A stretch of DNA of 64,000 nt from Thiohalorhabdus sp. Cl-TMA (GTDB taxonomy: Bacteria; Pseudomonadota; Gammaproteobacteria; Thiohalorhabdales; Thiohalorhabdaceae). The notes under the pieces are model-generated. The model did no database searches. It was not told where the DNA came from and saw nothing but the letters and a program-made list of their open reading frames with translations. A program made the position numbers and the translations under genes. Shown here piece by piece: positions 37,068-45,747 of this stretch. The DNA lies in assembly GCF_041821045.1 (NCBI RefSeq), contig NZ_JBGUAW010000002.1, positions 62,001-126,000 on the forward strand, given 5' to 3'. How positions within the stretch are numbered: position 1 is the stretch's first letter; each line of letters starts with the position of its first letter.

Positions 37068-37963
37068 TCGGTCGTAGCACCCGGTTGGCGTCCCACCGGC
37101 TGCGTGGCGCCCAGCTCCCGGTGGCGTACCAGCACATGGGGAGCCCGGTCGTCGAAGAGCTTGGCCAGCCGCTCCACCATGAACACGGAACGGTGGCGGC
37201 CTCCGGTACAGCCGATGGAGACGGTCAGATAACTGCGCGGCTCTTCCGCGTAGGAAGGCACCCAATCCGCCAGTATCCGGTGGATATCCGAGAGGCGGCG
37301 TTCGAGCTCGGGCTGGGCCTCCAGATAGTCGATGACCGCCTGGTCCTGACCCGTCAATTCGGCCAGTCCGGGCTCGTAATTCGGATTGGGTAGGAAGCGT
37401 ATGTCGAAAAGCAGGTCGCTGTCCATCGGTATGCCGTGCTTGAAGCCGAAGGACTGGAACAACAGGGTCAGCGGCCGGCCGCCCACCCCGCCGGAAGCGA
37501 AATCCTGCACCCGGCGCCGCAGGGTATGCACGGAAATGGCGCTGGTATCCAGGATGCAGTCCGCCGTTTCCGCCAGCGGCGCGAGGTGCCGGCGTTCCAG
37601 CTTAATGGCCTCCGGCAGGCTGTGACCGCCTTCCGCCAGGGGGTGGCGGCGGCGCGTCTCGCTGAAGCGCCGCAGCAGGCTGGCCTCATTGGCCTCCAAG
37701 AAAAGCCCGCGGATATCGAGGAAGGCTTCCTGCTCCAGCCGCTGCAGGGCCTGGGGCAGATCCTCCAGATGGGCGCGGGTGCGTACGTCCATGCCTACCG
37801 CCGCCTTGTTCACGGGCTGGGGGCCCGAGGCCAGGACCCGGGCCAGCTCGCAGAGCAGGTCCGGCGGCAGGTTGTCGACGCAATAATAGCCGGCATCCTC
37901 CAGGGCATGGATGGCGCTGGATTTTCCGGAGCCGGATATGCCGCTGACGACGATCAGTTCCAT
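37064..37963 (-). CDS. rapZ: RNase adapter protein RapZ (YvcJ family)
   Basis: A 299-aa nucleotide-binding protein. In enterobacteria it delivers small RNAs to RNase E and controls GlmS. The P-loop is [10 protein letters not shown] at residues 7-16, with [33 protein letters not shown]-like core motif and the C-terminal [19 protein letters not shown]. It overlaps the end of hprK by 10 nt. It is widely found in this position after hprK/ptsN. Confidence 0.95.
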   Translation of the reverse strand: [299 protein letters not shown]

Positions 37964-38925
37964 TCACCGCCCCGGTCGTCCTCGATAAGGCGCTTGCGCA
38001 GCCGCTCCCGGAAGTCCTTCTCCGGGTTGAACCCCGATGCCTTGTGAAAATAACTCTGCACGGCCACCTCCACCATCACCGCCAAGTTGCGCCCCGGGCT
38101 TACCGGAAGCACCACCCGGGGAATCTCCACGCCTAGGATCGACTGGGTGTCCTGCTCCTGCTGGAGCCGGTCGATCTGGGAGAGGTCGTCCCCCTGGACC
38201 CGCTTGAAGTGGATGATGAGACGCAGGCGCTTGCTGGCGACGATGGTGGCCGGGCCGAACAGCTGGCGGATGTTGAGAATGCCCAGCCCCCGGACCTCCA
38301 TATGGTCCCGGAGCAGCTCGGGGCTGCGTCCCACCAGCATGCCCGGGACCTCTGCGGCGAATTCGGGGGCGTCATCGGCAATGAGATGGTGCCCTCGGGT
38401 CAGGAGCTCAAGGGCCACCTCGCTCTTGCCCACGCCGCTCGGCCCGGTGAGCAGGGTGCCCAGGCCCATCACGTCCAGGAACACGCCGTGGACGGTGGTG
38501 CGGTCGGCGAGGACCCGGCTCAGGTAGTGGTGGAGGTGGTGCACCAGCTGTGGGCTGGAAAGGTGGGCGAGGAGGAGCGGCGTTTCGTGCTCCTCGGCCG
38601 CCGCCGCGAGCTCCTCGGGCAGATGCTGCTGGCCGCTGTCGCTCACCATCAGGGCGGACAGGCCCTTGGCGAACAGTCCCTCCAGGACCTCGGCGCGCCG
38701 TTCCGGATCCATCTTGTTCAGGAAGGTGATCTCTGCCCGTCCGAAGACCTGCAGGCGGTTGGGATAGACGAAGTCCAGCTGGCCGGCGAGGGCCAGGGAC
38801 GGCTTCTGAACCATTTCGGAGTCGATCTGGTGGCCGCCGGCGCCGCGGGCGGCCACCCATTCCAGGCCAAGGGTCTCGGCCTGGGCGTTGAAGACCTCTT
38901 CAACGGTTATGGTGGAAGCGCTCAC
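37954..38925 (-). CDS. hprK: HPr kinase/phosphorylase
   Basis: Phosphorylates and dephosphorylates HPr at Ser46, 323 aa. Walker A is GPSGVGKSEVALELL at residues 161-175, followed by HHLIADDAPEF and the signature MEVRGLGILNIRQLFG. VVLPVSPGRNLAVMVEVA and the C-terminal helix are conserved. The usual Asp-Asp pair after LIA is present. It overlaps ptsN and rapZ, so it is in one operon with its substrate ptsH three genes downstream. Confidence 0.95.
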   Translation of the reverse strand: MSASTITVEEVFNAQAETLGLEWVAARGAGGHQIDSEMVQKPSLALAGQLDFVYPNRLQVFGRAEITFLNKMDPERRAEVLEGLFAKGLSALMVSDSGQQHLPEELAAAAEEHETPLLLAHLSSPQLVHHLHHYLSRVLADRTTVHGVFLDVMGLGTLLTGPSGVGKSEVALELLTRGHHLIADDAPEFAAEVPGMLVGRSPELLRDHMEVRGLGILNIRQLFGPATIVASKRLRLIIHFKRVQGDDLSQIDRLQQEQDTQSILGVEIPRVVLPVSPGRNLAVMVEVAVQSYFHKASGFNPEKDFRERLRKRLIEDDRGGEWN

Positions 38926-39467
38926 GAACCCGCCAGTTCCTCGTCCTTGCCCACCAGCAGGTCGTACAGGTCGTTTCCGGAAGCCTCCAGCAGCCGATCC
39001 CGGAAGCCGCTGTCGTCGAGCATCCGGGCCAGACGGGAAAGCACCTGCAGATGCTGGTCGTTCTCCTCGTTGGGGACCAGCAGGGCGAATACCAGGGATA
39101 CCGGCTGATCGTCCAGGGCGTCGAAATCCGTGGGCTGCTCCAGCCGGGAAAAGGCGCCGATGGGCCGGTCCAGGTCCGACAGGCGCCCGTGGGGAAGGGC
39201 CACACCGTGGCCAACCGCCGTGGAGCCGAGCTGCTCCCGGCGCAACAGGGTCTGGAAGACCTCCCGCTCGTCCAGGTCGGGCCGGTCGGCGTGGAACTCC
39301 TCCGCAAGCTGGTCCAGCAGGCTCTTCTTGCTGGACGCGCTCAGGTCCGTCCGAACCCGGCCCGGGCTCAGGAGGTCGCGTACCCGGATGGGCTCCCGGG
39401 GCGCGCTCCCCCCGGAGCCGTCCGCCGCCGCGTTACTCGGTTGGTTCGGGGGGCTGTTCCTTGGCAT
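38922..39467 (-). CDS. ptsN: nitrogen-regulatory PTS EIIA (PtsN)
   Basis: A 181-aa EIIA-Ntr protein. The ATG at 39467 (MPRNSPPNQPSNAAADGSGG) overlaps hpf by 35 nt. The phospho-His is in VGHGVALPHGRL. The N-terminal LSPGRVRTDLSASSKKSLLDQL and the C-terminal EENDQHLQVLSRLARMLDD are family-typical. The first 25 residues are low-complexity; an internal start is possible. It sits between hpf and hprK, the standard rpoN-cluster order. Confidence 0.93.
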   Translation of the reverse strand: MPRNSPPNQPSNAAADGSGGSAPREPIRVRDLLSPGRVRTDLSASSKKSLLDQLAEEFHADRPDLDEREVFQTLLRREQLGSTAVGHGVALPHGRLSDLDRPIGAFSRLEQPTDFDALDDQPVSLVFALLVPNEENDQHLQVLSRLARMLDDSGFRDRLLEASGNDLYDLLVGKDEELAGS

Positions 39468-39777
39468 CGCGGGCTTCACGCTGGTGGTGGTCTTTGACTT
39501 TCCCTTGGTATCGGCGGGCCTGCCGGTCGATCTTGTCGGCCATCGCATCGATTGCCGCATACATGTCCTTGTCTTCCGCGTCGGCGTGCAGGGTGGCGCC
39601 GCTCGCGGTAAGTGTGATCTCCGCGGAATTGCGGAACTTCTCCACCGAGAGCACCACATGCGCCACCGTGACATGATCCATGTGGCGCTTCACCCGGTCC
39701 ACTTTCTCGCGAACGTACTCATGGAGGGAATCGGTGATCTCAATGTTTTGACCACTGACATCTAGCTGCATTTGCAA
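39433..39777 (-). CDS. hpf: ribosome hibernation promoting factor, short form
   Basis: A 114-aa HPF/YfiA-type protein that inactivates 70S ribosomes in stationary phase. MQMQLDVSGQNIEITDSLHEYV and KFRNSAEITLTASGATLHADAEDKDMYAAIDAMADKI-type core strands are visible. It lacks the long dimerisation domain, so it is a short HPF. The basic tail (HHQREARDAKEQ) is slightly extended. It lies 51 nt downstream of rpoN. Confidence 0.95.
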   Translation of the reverse strand: MQMQLDVSGQNIEITDSLHEYVREKVDRVKRHMDHVTVAHVVLSVEKFRNSAEITLTASGATLHADAEDKDMYAAIDAMADKIDRQARRYQGKVKDHHQREARDAKEQPPEPTE

Positions 39778-39828
39778 CCTCCGGCGTGGGCCGGGCTCAA
39801 AAAACGCCCAGGCGGGGAAAGCCCCGAT

Positions 39829-41301
39829 TCAGCGCCGCATCATGCGGCGCCGTTGGCTGGAGGAGGGGATCCCGAGCGCCTGCCGGTATTTCACCACCGT
39901 CCGGCGGGCCACCTGGAAGCCTTGCTCCTCGAGGATCTCGGCCAGCTTGGCGTCGCTGTAGGGCTTGCCGGGCTCCTCCTCGTCCACCAGGCGCTGGAGC
40001 ATGGCCCGGATCGCGGTGGCGGAGACCCCTTCGCCATCCGTGGTGCCCAGCTGGCTGGAGAAGAAATACTTGAGCTCGAAGACCCCTTGCGGGGTATGCA
40101 TATATTTCTGGGTGGTCACCCGGGAAACGGTGGATTCGTGCAGCTCCACGGCATCGGCGATGTCGCGCAGGACCATGGGACGCATGGCGGTGGGCCCGTG
40201 CTCCAGAAAGCCCTGCTGGCGCTCCACGATGGCCGTGGCCACCTTGAGCAGGGTCTCGTTGCGGCTCGCCAGGCTCTTGATGAACCAGCGCGCCTGTTGC
40301 AGGTGGTCGCGCACGTACTTTCGGGCTTCCTGGTCGGCACCGTTGCCGCGCACCAGGTCCGAATAGGCGGCATTGATGCGCAGGCGCGGAATGGCCTCGG
40401 CGTTCAGCTCCACGTGCCAGCGGCCGCCGCGGTGGTACACCAGGACGTCCGGCAGCACCGTGGGGGCCGCCTCGCCGCCGATCACCGAACCGGGCCGGGG
40501 GTTGAGGGTCCGGATCAGCGCCACGGCGGTGTCCAGCTCCTCCTCCTCCACGCCCACGGCCTTGCGGATGCCCTTGAGGTCGTGCTTGCCCAGGGCCTCC
40601 AGGTGGTGGCGGACCACCTCCCGGGCGGTGGCCAATCCGGGCGTATCCTTGTCCAGGAGGTCGAGCTGGGCCCCGAGGCATTCCGCCAGGTCCCGCGCGC
40701 CCACGCCCACCGGATCCAGATGCATGACCCAGACGTGCACGGCGTGGACGTCCTCCTCGGGCACCTCCAGGGCCTCGGCCACCTCGGCCAGGGTCGCGGT
40801 CTGATAGCCCTCGTCGCTGACCCCCGAGACCAGGGCCTCGGCGATGGCCCGGTCGCCCTCGGAGAGGGGAGCCATGTGGATCTGCCACAGCAGGTGGTCG
40901 CCGAGGGTCTCGGGCGCGGAGTTGCGCGCCTCGAACCCGGGCAGCTCATCCTCTTCGCCCGTACCGGAGCCGGAGCCGGAGAGGGCGGGGGAGTCGGGCG
41001 CCACGCCCGCGTCCCAGTCGGTGTCCACCGTATCCTCCGGGCCGTGGTCGCTGGTGGCCTTCTCGGGCTCGGACGTCCGGTCGGCCACCTCCAGCGAGGA
41101 GTAGGGCTCCGAATCGGCTTCGGCTTCGAATTCCTCTTCGTTTCCGGGAGTGACCTCCTCGAGAAGCGGGTTTTCTTCGAGCGTTTCGCGGATCTCCTGA
41201 TCCAGTTCGAGACGCGATAGCTGCAGCAAATGGATGGCCTGCCGCAGCTGCGGGGTCATCTTTAGCTGCTGGGAGACCTTTAGTTCGAGGGCTGGTTTCA
41301 T
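39829..41301 (-). CDS. rpoN: RNA polymerase sigma-54 factor RpoN
   Basis: Enhancer-dependent sigma factor, 490 aa. Region I has the Gln/Leu-rich LKVSQQLKMTPQLRQAIHLL. Region II is acidic (about residues 50-130). The core-binding domain follows, then the helix-turn-helix region (ESTVSRVTTQKYMHTPQGVF) and the RpoN box ARRTVVKYR near the C-terminus. It lies 3 nt after lptB, typical of proteobacteria. Confidence 0.98.
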   Translation of the reverse strand: MKPALELKVSQQLKMTPQLRQAIHLLQLSRLELDQEIRETLEENPLLEEVTPGNEEEFEAEADSEPYSSLEVADRTSEPEKATSDHGPEDTVDTDWDAGVAPDSPALSGSGSGTGEEDELPGFEARNSAPETLGDHLLWQIHMAPLSEGDRAIAEALVSGVSDEGYQTATLAEVAEALEVPEEDVHAVHVWVMHLDPVGVGARDLAECLGAQLDLLDKDTPGLATAREVVRHHLEALGKHDLKGIRKAVGVEEEELDTAVALIRTLNPRPGSVIGGEAAPTVLPDVLVYHRGGRWHVELNAEAIPRLRINAAYSDLVRGNGADQEARKYVRDHLQQARWFIKSLASRNETLLKVATAIVERQQGFLEHGPTAMRPMVLRDIADAVELHESTVSRVTTQKYMHTPQGVFELKYFFSSQLGTTDGEGVSATAIRAMLQRLVDEEEPGKPYSDAKLAEILEEQGFQVARRTVVKYRQALGIPSSSQRRRMMRR

Positions 41302-41304
41302 AAC

Positions 41305-42027
41305 CTACAAATGGAAGTGTTCACCCAGATAGACGCGCCTGACTCGTTCATCACCAATGATAGCGTCTGGTTGGCCGGACGTCAGCACGGTGCCTTCGGA
41401 AAGGATGTAGGCCCGGTGGCAGATACCGAGCGTTTCGCGGACGTTATGGTCCGTTATTAGGACGCCGATTCCCCGTTCCTCCAGTTGGTGGATGATGTGC
41501 TGTATATCCCGGACAGCGATGGGATCCACCCCGGCGAAGGGCTCGTCGAGGAGTATGAATTTGGGCTCGGTGGTGAGCGCCCGGGCGATCTCCACGCGCC
41601 GGCGCTCGCCGCCGGACAGGGACTGGCCCTTCTGGTGGCGGACATGCGCCACGCCCAGCTCCTGGAGCAGGTTCTCCAGGCGCTCCTCCATCTGCGCCCG
41701 TGTCAGGTTCAGGGTCTCCAGGATGGCCAGCAGGTTCTGCTCCACCGTCAAGCGGCGGAAGACCGAGGCCTCCTGGGGGAGATAGCCGATGCCGAGCCGG
41801 GCCCGCCGGTACATGGGCAGCTCGGTGATATCGTCGCCGTCCAGGGTAATGGCCCCGTCGTCCGGACGAACCAGACCGACGATCATGTAGAAGCTGGTGG
41901 TCTTGCCGGCCCCGTTGGGGCCGAGGAGACCCACGATCTCACCCGGGCGCAGGGACAGGTCAACACCCGAGACCACTGCCCGGCCTTTGTACTGCTTGGT
42001 CAGACTCGTGGCTTCGAGCTTATTCAT
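41305..42027 (-). CDS. lptB: LPS export ABC transporter ATP-binding protein LptB
   Basis: ATPase of the LptBFG extractor, 240 aa. The ATG at 42027 begins [19 protein letters not shown]. Walker A is [13 protein letters not shown], signature [20 protein letters not shown], Walker [18 protein letters not shown]-loop [11 protein letters not shown]. It overlaps lptA by 8 nt. lptF and lptG are not in the window. Confidence 0.97.
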   Translation of the reverse strand: MNKLEATSLTKQYKGRAVVSGVDLSLRPGEIVGLLGPNGAGKTTSFYMIVGLVRPDDGAITLDGDDITELPMYRRARLGIGYLPQEASVFRRLTVEQNLLAILETLNLTRAQMEERLENLLQELGVAHVRHQKGQSLSGGERRRVEIARALTTEPKFILLDEPFAGVDPIAVRDIQHIIHQLEERGIGVLITDHNVRETLGICHRAYILSEGTVLTSGQPDAIIGDERVRRVYLGEHFHL

Positions 42028-42631
42028 CGGCCGGGGTGTCGTCTGGCTGGCTCGGTTGGTCGGAGGCGCCGGGCTGTTGCGGACCCGGCTCGCTGCCCGG
42101 CTGGAAGATCGCACGGGCCCTTCCCTGACCGTCCTCCTGGTCGCCGCTATAGACCTCCGTGCGCTGCTCGCCCATGAAGTAGCGGATGCGGGCCCCCTTC
42201 AGGGAATTGGGCCCTTCCTCCAGGAAGGCCTCGCCGATCAGCAGAACGGTTCGCTTGCGGGCGTCGTAGATGGCCTCCCGGGCCTCGCCGTGGCGCTCCC
42301 CCCGGTCCATGGTCACCGGGGCGCCGTAGGCGTGGACCGTGCGCAGGCCGCCCTCGCTGTAGTCCACCACCACCTTGCGGGCGTGCAGGACCATGTCGCC
42401 CTTGGTGGCCACCACGTTGCCGGTATAGACCGCCTGCTTCCGGGCGTCCCGGATGAGCATCTCGTCCGATTCCACCACCAGCGGGGGCTCCTGAGCCTGG
42501 CCGTCCCCGGACTGGCCGCCCTGCTGCGCGGGCGCCTCCTGGGCGGCGGCCGGCGCGGCGCAGAGGGTCAGCGGGAGCACGGCGAGGCCCAGGAGCGCGA
42601 ACAGCCGGCGGAGGCGCTCAGCCGGAGCCAC
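42020..42631 (-). CDS. lptA: LPS transport periplasmic protein LptA
   Basis: Periplasmic bridge protein carrying LPS, about 203 aa from a GTG at 42631 ([20 protein letters not shown] as signal peptide, cleavage after AAPAAAQ). This start gives a normal signal peptide, a GGAAG site 7 nt upstream and a 14-nt overlap with lptC. An ATG at 42667 would lengthen the n-region. The OstA/LptA beta-jellyroll is visible ([63 protein letters not shown]). The C-terminal tail is rich in Gln, Pro and Gly. Confidence 0.92.
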   Translation of the reverse strand: MAPAERLRRLFALLGLAVLPLTLCAAPAAAQEAPAQQGGQSGDGQAQEPPLVVESDEMLIRDARKQAVYTGNVVATKGDMVLHARKVVVDYSEGGLRTVHAYGAPVTMDRGERHGEAREAIYDARKRTVLLIGEAFLEEGPNSLKGARIRYFMGEQRTEVYSGDQEDGQGRARAIFQPGSEPGPQQPGASDQPSQPDDTPADE

Positions 42632-43211
42632 GCGGGATCTTCCAGAAGGTGGTATTGACCTGTTCATGAATCTCCACGCGCCGTTCGTCGGTCCATACGG
42701 TGGCGCCGATACCGTCGGCGGTTCCGAATTCCGCGGTAACCCGCACCGGATCGTTGGTCCTCGCCCGCTGTTCATCGGGGAAATAGTGCAGGGTCTTGGT
42801 GGTCATGCGATACCCCTCCGGATCCGTCACCCGGACATCGCCCTTCAGCGTGACCTGGTTGCTATCGTCCGCAACCCGCCCCGTTCGGGAGCGCACGGTC
42901 AGGGGCGGGCCGGAGGGCCTGCTCACTTCCAGGTGCACCGTCCGGAGCCGGGTGTAGCCGTGCTCCGGGAAATGGGCGGCATGGTCGGCGTTCAGCCACC
43001 ACTGGTCGCCGTCGGTGGCCCGCTGGCGCAGCCGCACCGACCAGGCCTCCACGTCCACCACGGGCCCCGCCTCCTCAACGGCGGCGGGGCCTTCCTCGCG
43101 GTCCTGCCAGAGCAGGGCCACCCCCAGGCCAACGGCCACCGCCACCGCCAGGGTCAGCAGGAAGGGCCGCCCCCCCGGAGGCCTTATCCGGCCGGTACGT
43201 GCGGCGGACAC
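42618..43211 (-). CDS. lptC: LPS export protein LptC
   Basis: Bitopic inner-membrane protein that passes LPS to LptA, 197 aa. It starts at GTG 43211, 2 nt after the kdsC stop. One N-terminal helix (PFLLTLAVAVAVGLGVALLW) is followed by the periplasmic jellyroll (WWLNADHAAHFPEHGYTRLR, DSNQVTLKGDVRVTDPEGYRM, ARTNDPVRVTAEFGTADGIG). The length and pattern match the DUF1239/LptC family. Confidence 0.92.
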   Translation of the reverse strand: MSAARTGRIRPPGGRPFLLTLAVAVAVGLGVALLWQDREEGPAAVEEAGPVVDVEAWSVRLRQRATDGDQWWLNADHAAHFPEHGYTRLRTVHLEVSRPSGPPLTVRSRTGRVADDSNQVTLKGDVRVTDPEGYRMTTKTLHYFPDEQRARTNDPVRVTAEFGTADGIGATVWTDERRVEIHEQVNTTFWKIPRGSG

Positions 43212-43213
43212 GG

Positions 43214-43771
43214 TCAGGAGCCGGGGGTCAGGTAGTCCGCCAGGATCCGCTCCTCGAGCCCCTTGGCCCGCAGGAGCCGGTCCGTGACCTCGCGGACGGC
43301 CCCGTGGCCGCCGGCGCTGTGGGTGCACCAGTGGGCCCGCCGGCGCACCAGGGAGTGGGCATTGGGCACCGTTACGGTCAGTCCCGCCTGGACCATGATG
43401 GGAAGGTCCACCACGTCGTCTCCCACCATGGCCACCGCGGCGGCCGCCACATTAACCTGCTCGAGGAGCGCCTGAAAGGCCGGCTCCTTGCGCCGGTATC
43501 CCTGGTAGACGTACGCGATGCCCAGCTCCTCGGCGCGCTTGGCCACCACCCCGGAGGTGCGCCCGGTGATGACCGCCACCGGAACGCCGTAGTGCTGCAG
43601 GAGCTTGATGCCATGGCCGTCGCGCACGTGGAACCGCTTCAGCTCCCGGCCGTCGTCGTCCATGAGGATGCCGCCGTCAGTGAGCACGCCGTCCACGTCC
43701 AGGACCAGCAGCTCCACCGCCGCGGCCCGGGCGTCCACCTCCGTGGGGCTGAGGGGGTGCAGGCCGCTCAT
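43214..43771 (-). CDS. kdsC: 3-deoxy-D-manno-octulosonate-8-phosphate phosphatase
   Basis: HAD-family phosphatase of Kdo biosynthesis, 185 aa, tetrameric in known members. Motif I is LDVDGVLTDGG (Asp25, Asp27), motif II AVITGRTSGVV, and motif III/IV has the Lys of YRRKEP and MVGDDVVDLPIM. It overlaps kdsD by 4 nt (ATGA). Confidence 0.95.
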   Translation of the reverse strand: MSGLHPLSPTEVDARAAAVELLVLDVDGVLTDGGILMDDDGRELKRFHVRDGHGIKLLQHYGVPVAVITGRTSGVVAKRAEELGIAYVYQGYRRKEPAFQALLEQVNVAAAAVAMVGDDVVDLPIMVQAGLTVTVPNAHSLVRRRAHWCTHSAGGHGAVREVTDRLLRAKGLEERILADYLTPGS

Positions 43772-44733
43772 ATTACGCCCGCCCGCAGGAAATCGTGCAT
43801 GTTCAGGGCGCCCACCACGCGATGCCCCTCGTCCACCACCAGCAGGCCGTTGATAGCCTTCTCCTCCATGAACTGCAGGCCGCGGGCGGCCAGCTCGTCC
43901 GGCCCGATGGTGAAGGGGCTCGGGGTCATGGCCTCGCCGGCGGTGGTGGCCAGGAGGTCCATCTCTTCATCGAGTGCGCGGCGCAGGTCGCCGTCGGTGA
44001 TCAGGCCCACCAGTCGGCCCTCGCCGTCCTCCACGGCGGTCATGCCCAGCCGCTTGGAGGTCATCTCCAGCAGGGCCTCGCGCATGGAGGCGCCGGTGCC
44101 CACCCGCGGGACGTCGTCGCCGGTGTGCATGAGGTCGCGGATGTGCAGCAGGAGTCGCTTGCCCAGGCTTCCCCCCGGATGGAAGCGGGCGAAATCCTCC
44201 GGGGTGAAGCCGCGCTCCTCCAGCAGCGCCACGGCCAGGGCGTCGCCCAGGGCCAGGGTTACCGTGGTGGAGGCGGTGGGCGCCAGATTCATGGGGCAGG
44301 CCTCCGTCTCCACGCTGATGTCCAGCACCGAATCCGCCCGGCTGCCCAGGGTCGAGTCGGCGCGGCCCACCATGGCCACGAGGGGCACCTTTAGGCGCTG
44401 CAGCAGCGGCAGCAGGGAGACCACCTCCTGGGTCTCCCCGGAGGAGGAGATGGCCACCACCACGTCCTGGCGGGTGACCATGCCGAGATCGCCGTGGCTG
44501 CCCTCCGCGGGGTGCATGAAGAAGGCGGGGGTGCCGGTGCTGGCCAGGGTGGCGGCGATCTTGCGGCCGATGAGGCCCGACTTGCCCATGCCCGTGACCA
44601 CCACCCGGCCGTGGGAGGCGAGGATCAGCTCCACCGCCCGCTCGAAGGCGCCGTCGAGGTTCTCCTCCGTGGCACGGATGGCGTCGGCCTCGATGGCGAG
44701 GGTGCGACGCGCGTTCTCAAGGGCTCGGCTCAT
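43768..44733 (-). CDS. kdsD: D-arabinose-5-phosphate isomerase KdsD/KpsF
   Basis: Converts ribulose-5-phosphate to arabinose-5-phosphate for Kdo synthesis, 321 aa. The SIS domain (VVVTGMGKSGLIGRKIAATLASTG, MHPAEGSHGDLGMV, AISSSGETQEVV) is followed by two CBS domains (about residues 205-320: DLMHTGDDVPRVGTG, LVGLITDGDLRRALDE, EKAINGLLVVDEGHRVVG). It is divergent from folB across a 71-bp gap. Confidence 0.96.
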   Translation of the reverse strand: MSRALENARRTLAIEADAIRATEENLDGAFERAVELILASHGRVVVTGMGKSGLIGRKIAATLASTGTPAFFMHPAEGSHGDLGMVTRQDVVVAISSSGETQEVVSLLPLLQRLKVPLVAMVGRADSTLGSRADSVLDISVETEACPMNLAPTASTTVTLALGDALAVALLEERGFTPEDFARFHPGGSLGKRLLLHIRDLMHTGDDVPRVGTGASMREALLEMTSKRLGMTAVEDGEGRLVGLITDGDLRRALDEEMDLLATTAGEAMTPSPFTIGPDELAARGLQFMEEKAINGLLVVDEGHRVVGALNMHDFLRAGVI

Positions 44734-44804
44734 GCATTACCACCTGTGCTTGCAGGGTCGGAATCCTGACCGTAGAGTGAGGACGGATCAAGACCGGTTT
44801 CGGG

Positions 44805-45167
44805 ATGCCCATGGATAAGGTTTTCGTTACCGATCTACGCGTCAGCGCGGTGATCGGTATTTTCGATTGGGAGCGGCGAATCCGCCAGACCCTGTCGGTG
44901 GATCTGGAGGTGGCCGTGGATTGCGCCGCCGCCGCGGCCACGGACCAGGTAACGGAGGCCGTGGACTACAAGGCCCTCTCCAAGCGCGTCTCCGCCGTGC
45001 TGGTGGAGGGCGAGTTCCAGCTGGTGGAAACGGCCGCGGAGCGCGTGGCCGAAACGGTGCTCGAGGAGTTCGGCGTCCCCTGGGTGCATCTGCGGCTGCA
45101 CAAGCCCGGGGCCCTGAGCGATGCCCGCGACGTCGGCGTGGAAGTGGAGCGCGGCCAATGCCCCTGA
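44805..45167 (+). CDS. folB: dihydroneopterin aldolase
   Basis: Folate-pathway aldolase, 120 aa. DKVFVTDLRVSAVIGIFDWE and VDYKALSKRVSAVLVEGEFQLVET carry the substrate-binding Glu and Tyr/Lys patterns of FolB. The C-terminus (LRLHKPGALSDARDVGVEVE) has the usual KP motif. Start codons at 44805 or 44811 are both possible. It is followed 16 nt later by folK. Confidence 0.95.
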   Translation: MPMDKVFVTDLRVSAVIGIFDWERRIRQTLSVDLEVAVDCAAAAATDQVTEAVDYKALSKRVSAVLVEGEFQLVETAAERVAETVLEEFGVPWVHLRLHKPGALSDARDVGVEVERGQCP

Positions 45168-45183
45168 ACCGGATCCAGGCCCC

Positions 45184-45699
45184 ATGACTATCGCCTATGT
45201 CGGCATCGGTAGCAACCTGGACCCGGAGGTCCACGTGCCCGCTGGCGTGGAGGCCCTGCGCACGGAATTCTCCGGGGTGGTCTGCTCGCCCGTTTACCGG
45301 ACCGAGCCCGTGGGCTTCGAGGGACCGCCCTTCCTGAATCTGGTGGCGCGGCTGGAGACCGAGCGCTCCCTGGAGGGGGTGCTGGAGCGCCTCCGCGCCG
45401 TCGAGGCGCGGTTCGGGCGGGAGCGCCCCGAGCCCGGCGAAGGCCCCAAGGAAAAGTCCTTCTCCAGTCGTACCCTGGACCTGGACCTGCTGCTCTACGG
45501 CGACCGCGTGACCCGGGAGCCGGTGGAGCTGCCCCGCCGCGACGTGGCCGAGTACCCCTTCGTCGCCAAGCCGCTGGCCGATCTGGATGCCCAGGGCCGG
45601 ATTCCGGGCGAGGAGCGGACCTTCGGCGCGCTCTGGGCGTCCTTCCCCGCGGAGGCCGAAGCCGGCATGCGGCGGGTGGAGCTGGACCTGCCCTGCTGA
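45184..45699 (+). CDS. folK: 2-amino-4-hydroxy-6-hydroxymethyldihydropteridine pyrophosphokinase
   Basis: Pyrophosphoryl transfer to hydroxymethyl-dihydropterin, 171 aa. It shows VGIGSNLDPE, SPVYRTEPVGFEGPPFLNLVARLET, FGRERP, and RTLDLDLLLYGDRVTREPVELPRRD with the ATP and magnesium-binding Asp pair. Coupled to folB. Confidence 0.95.
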   Translation: MTIAYVGIGSNLDPEVHVPAGVEALRTEFSGVVCSPVYRTEPVGFEGPPFLNLVARLETERSLEGVLERLRAVEARFGRERPEPGEGPKEKSFSSRTLDLDLLLYGDRVTREPVELPRRDVAEYPFVAKPLADLDAQGRIPGEERTFGALWASFPAEAEAGMRRVELDLPC

Positions 45700-45747
45700 G
45701 CCCGCTGCCGCCGCGAGGGAGCTACCCGGGCGGAGGCCGCTACCGGC

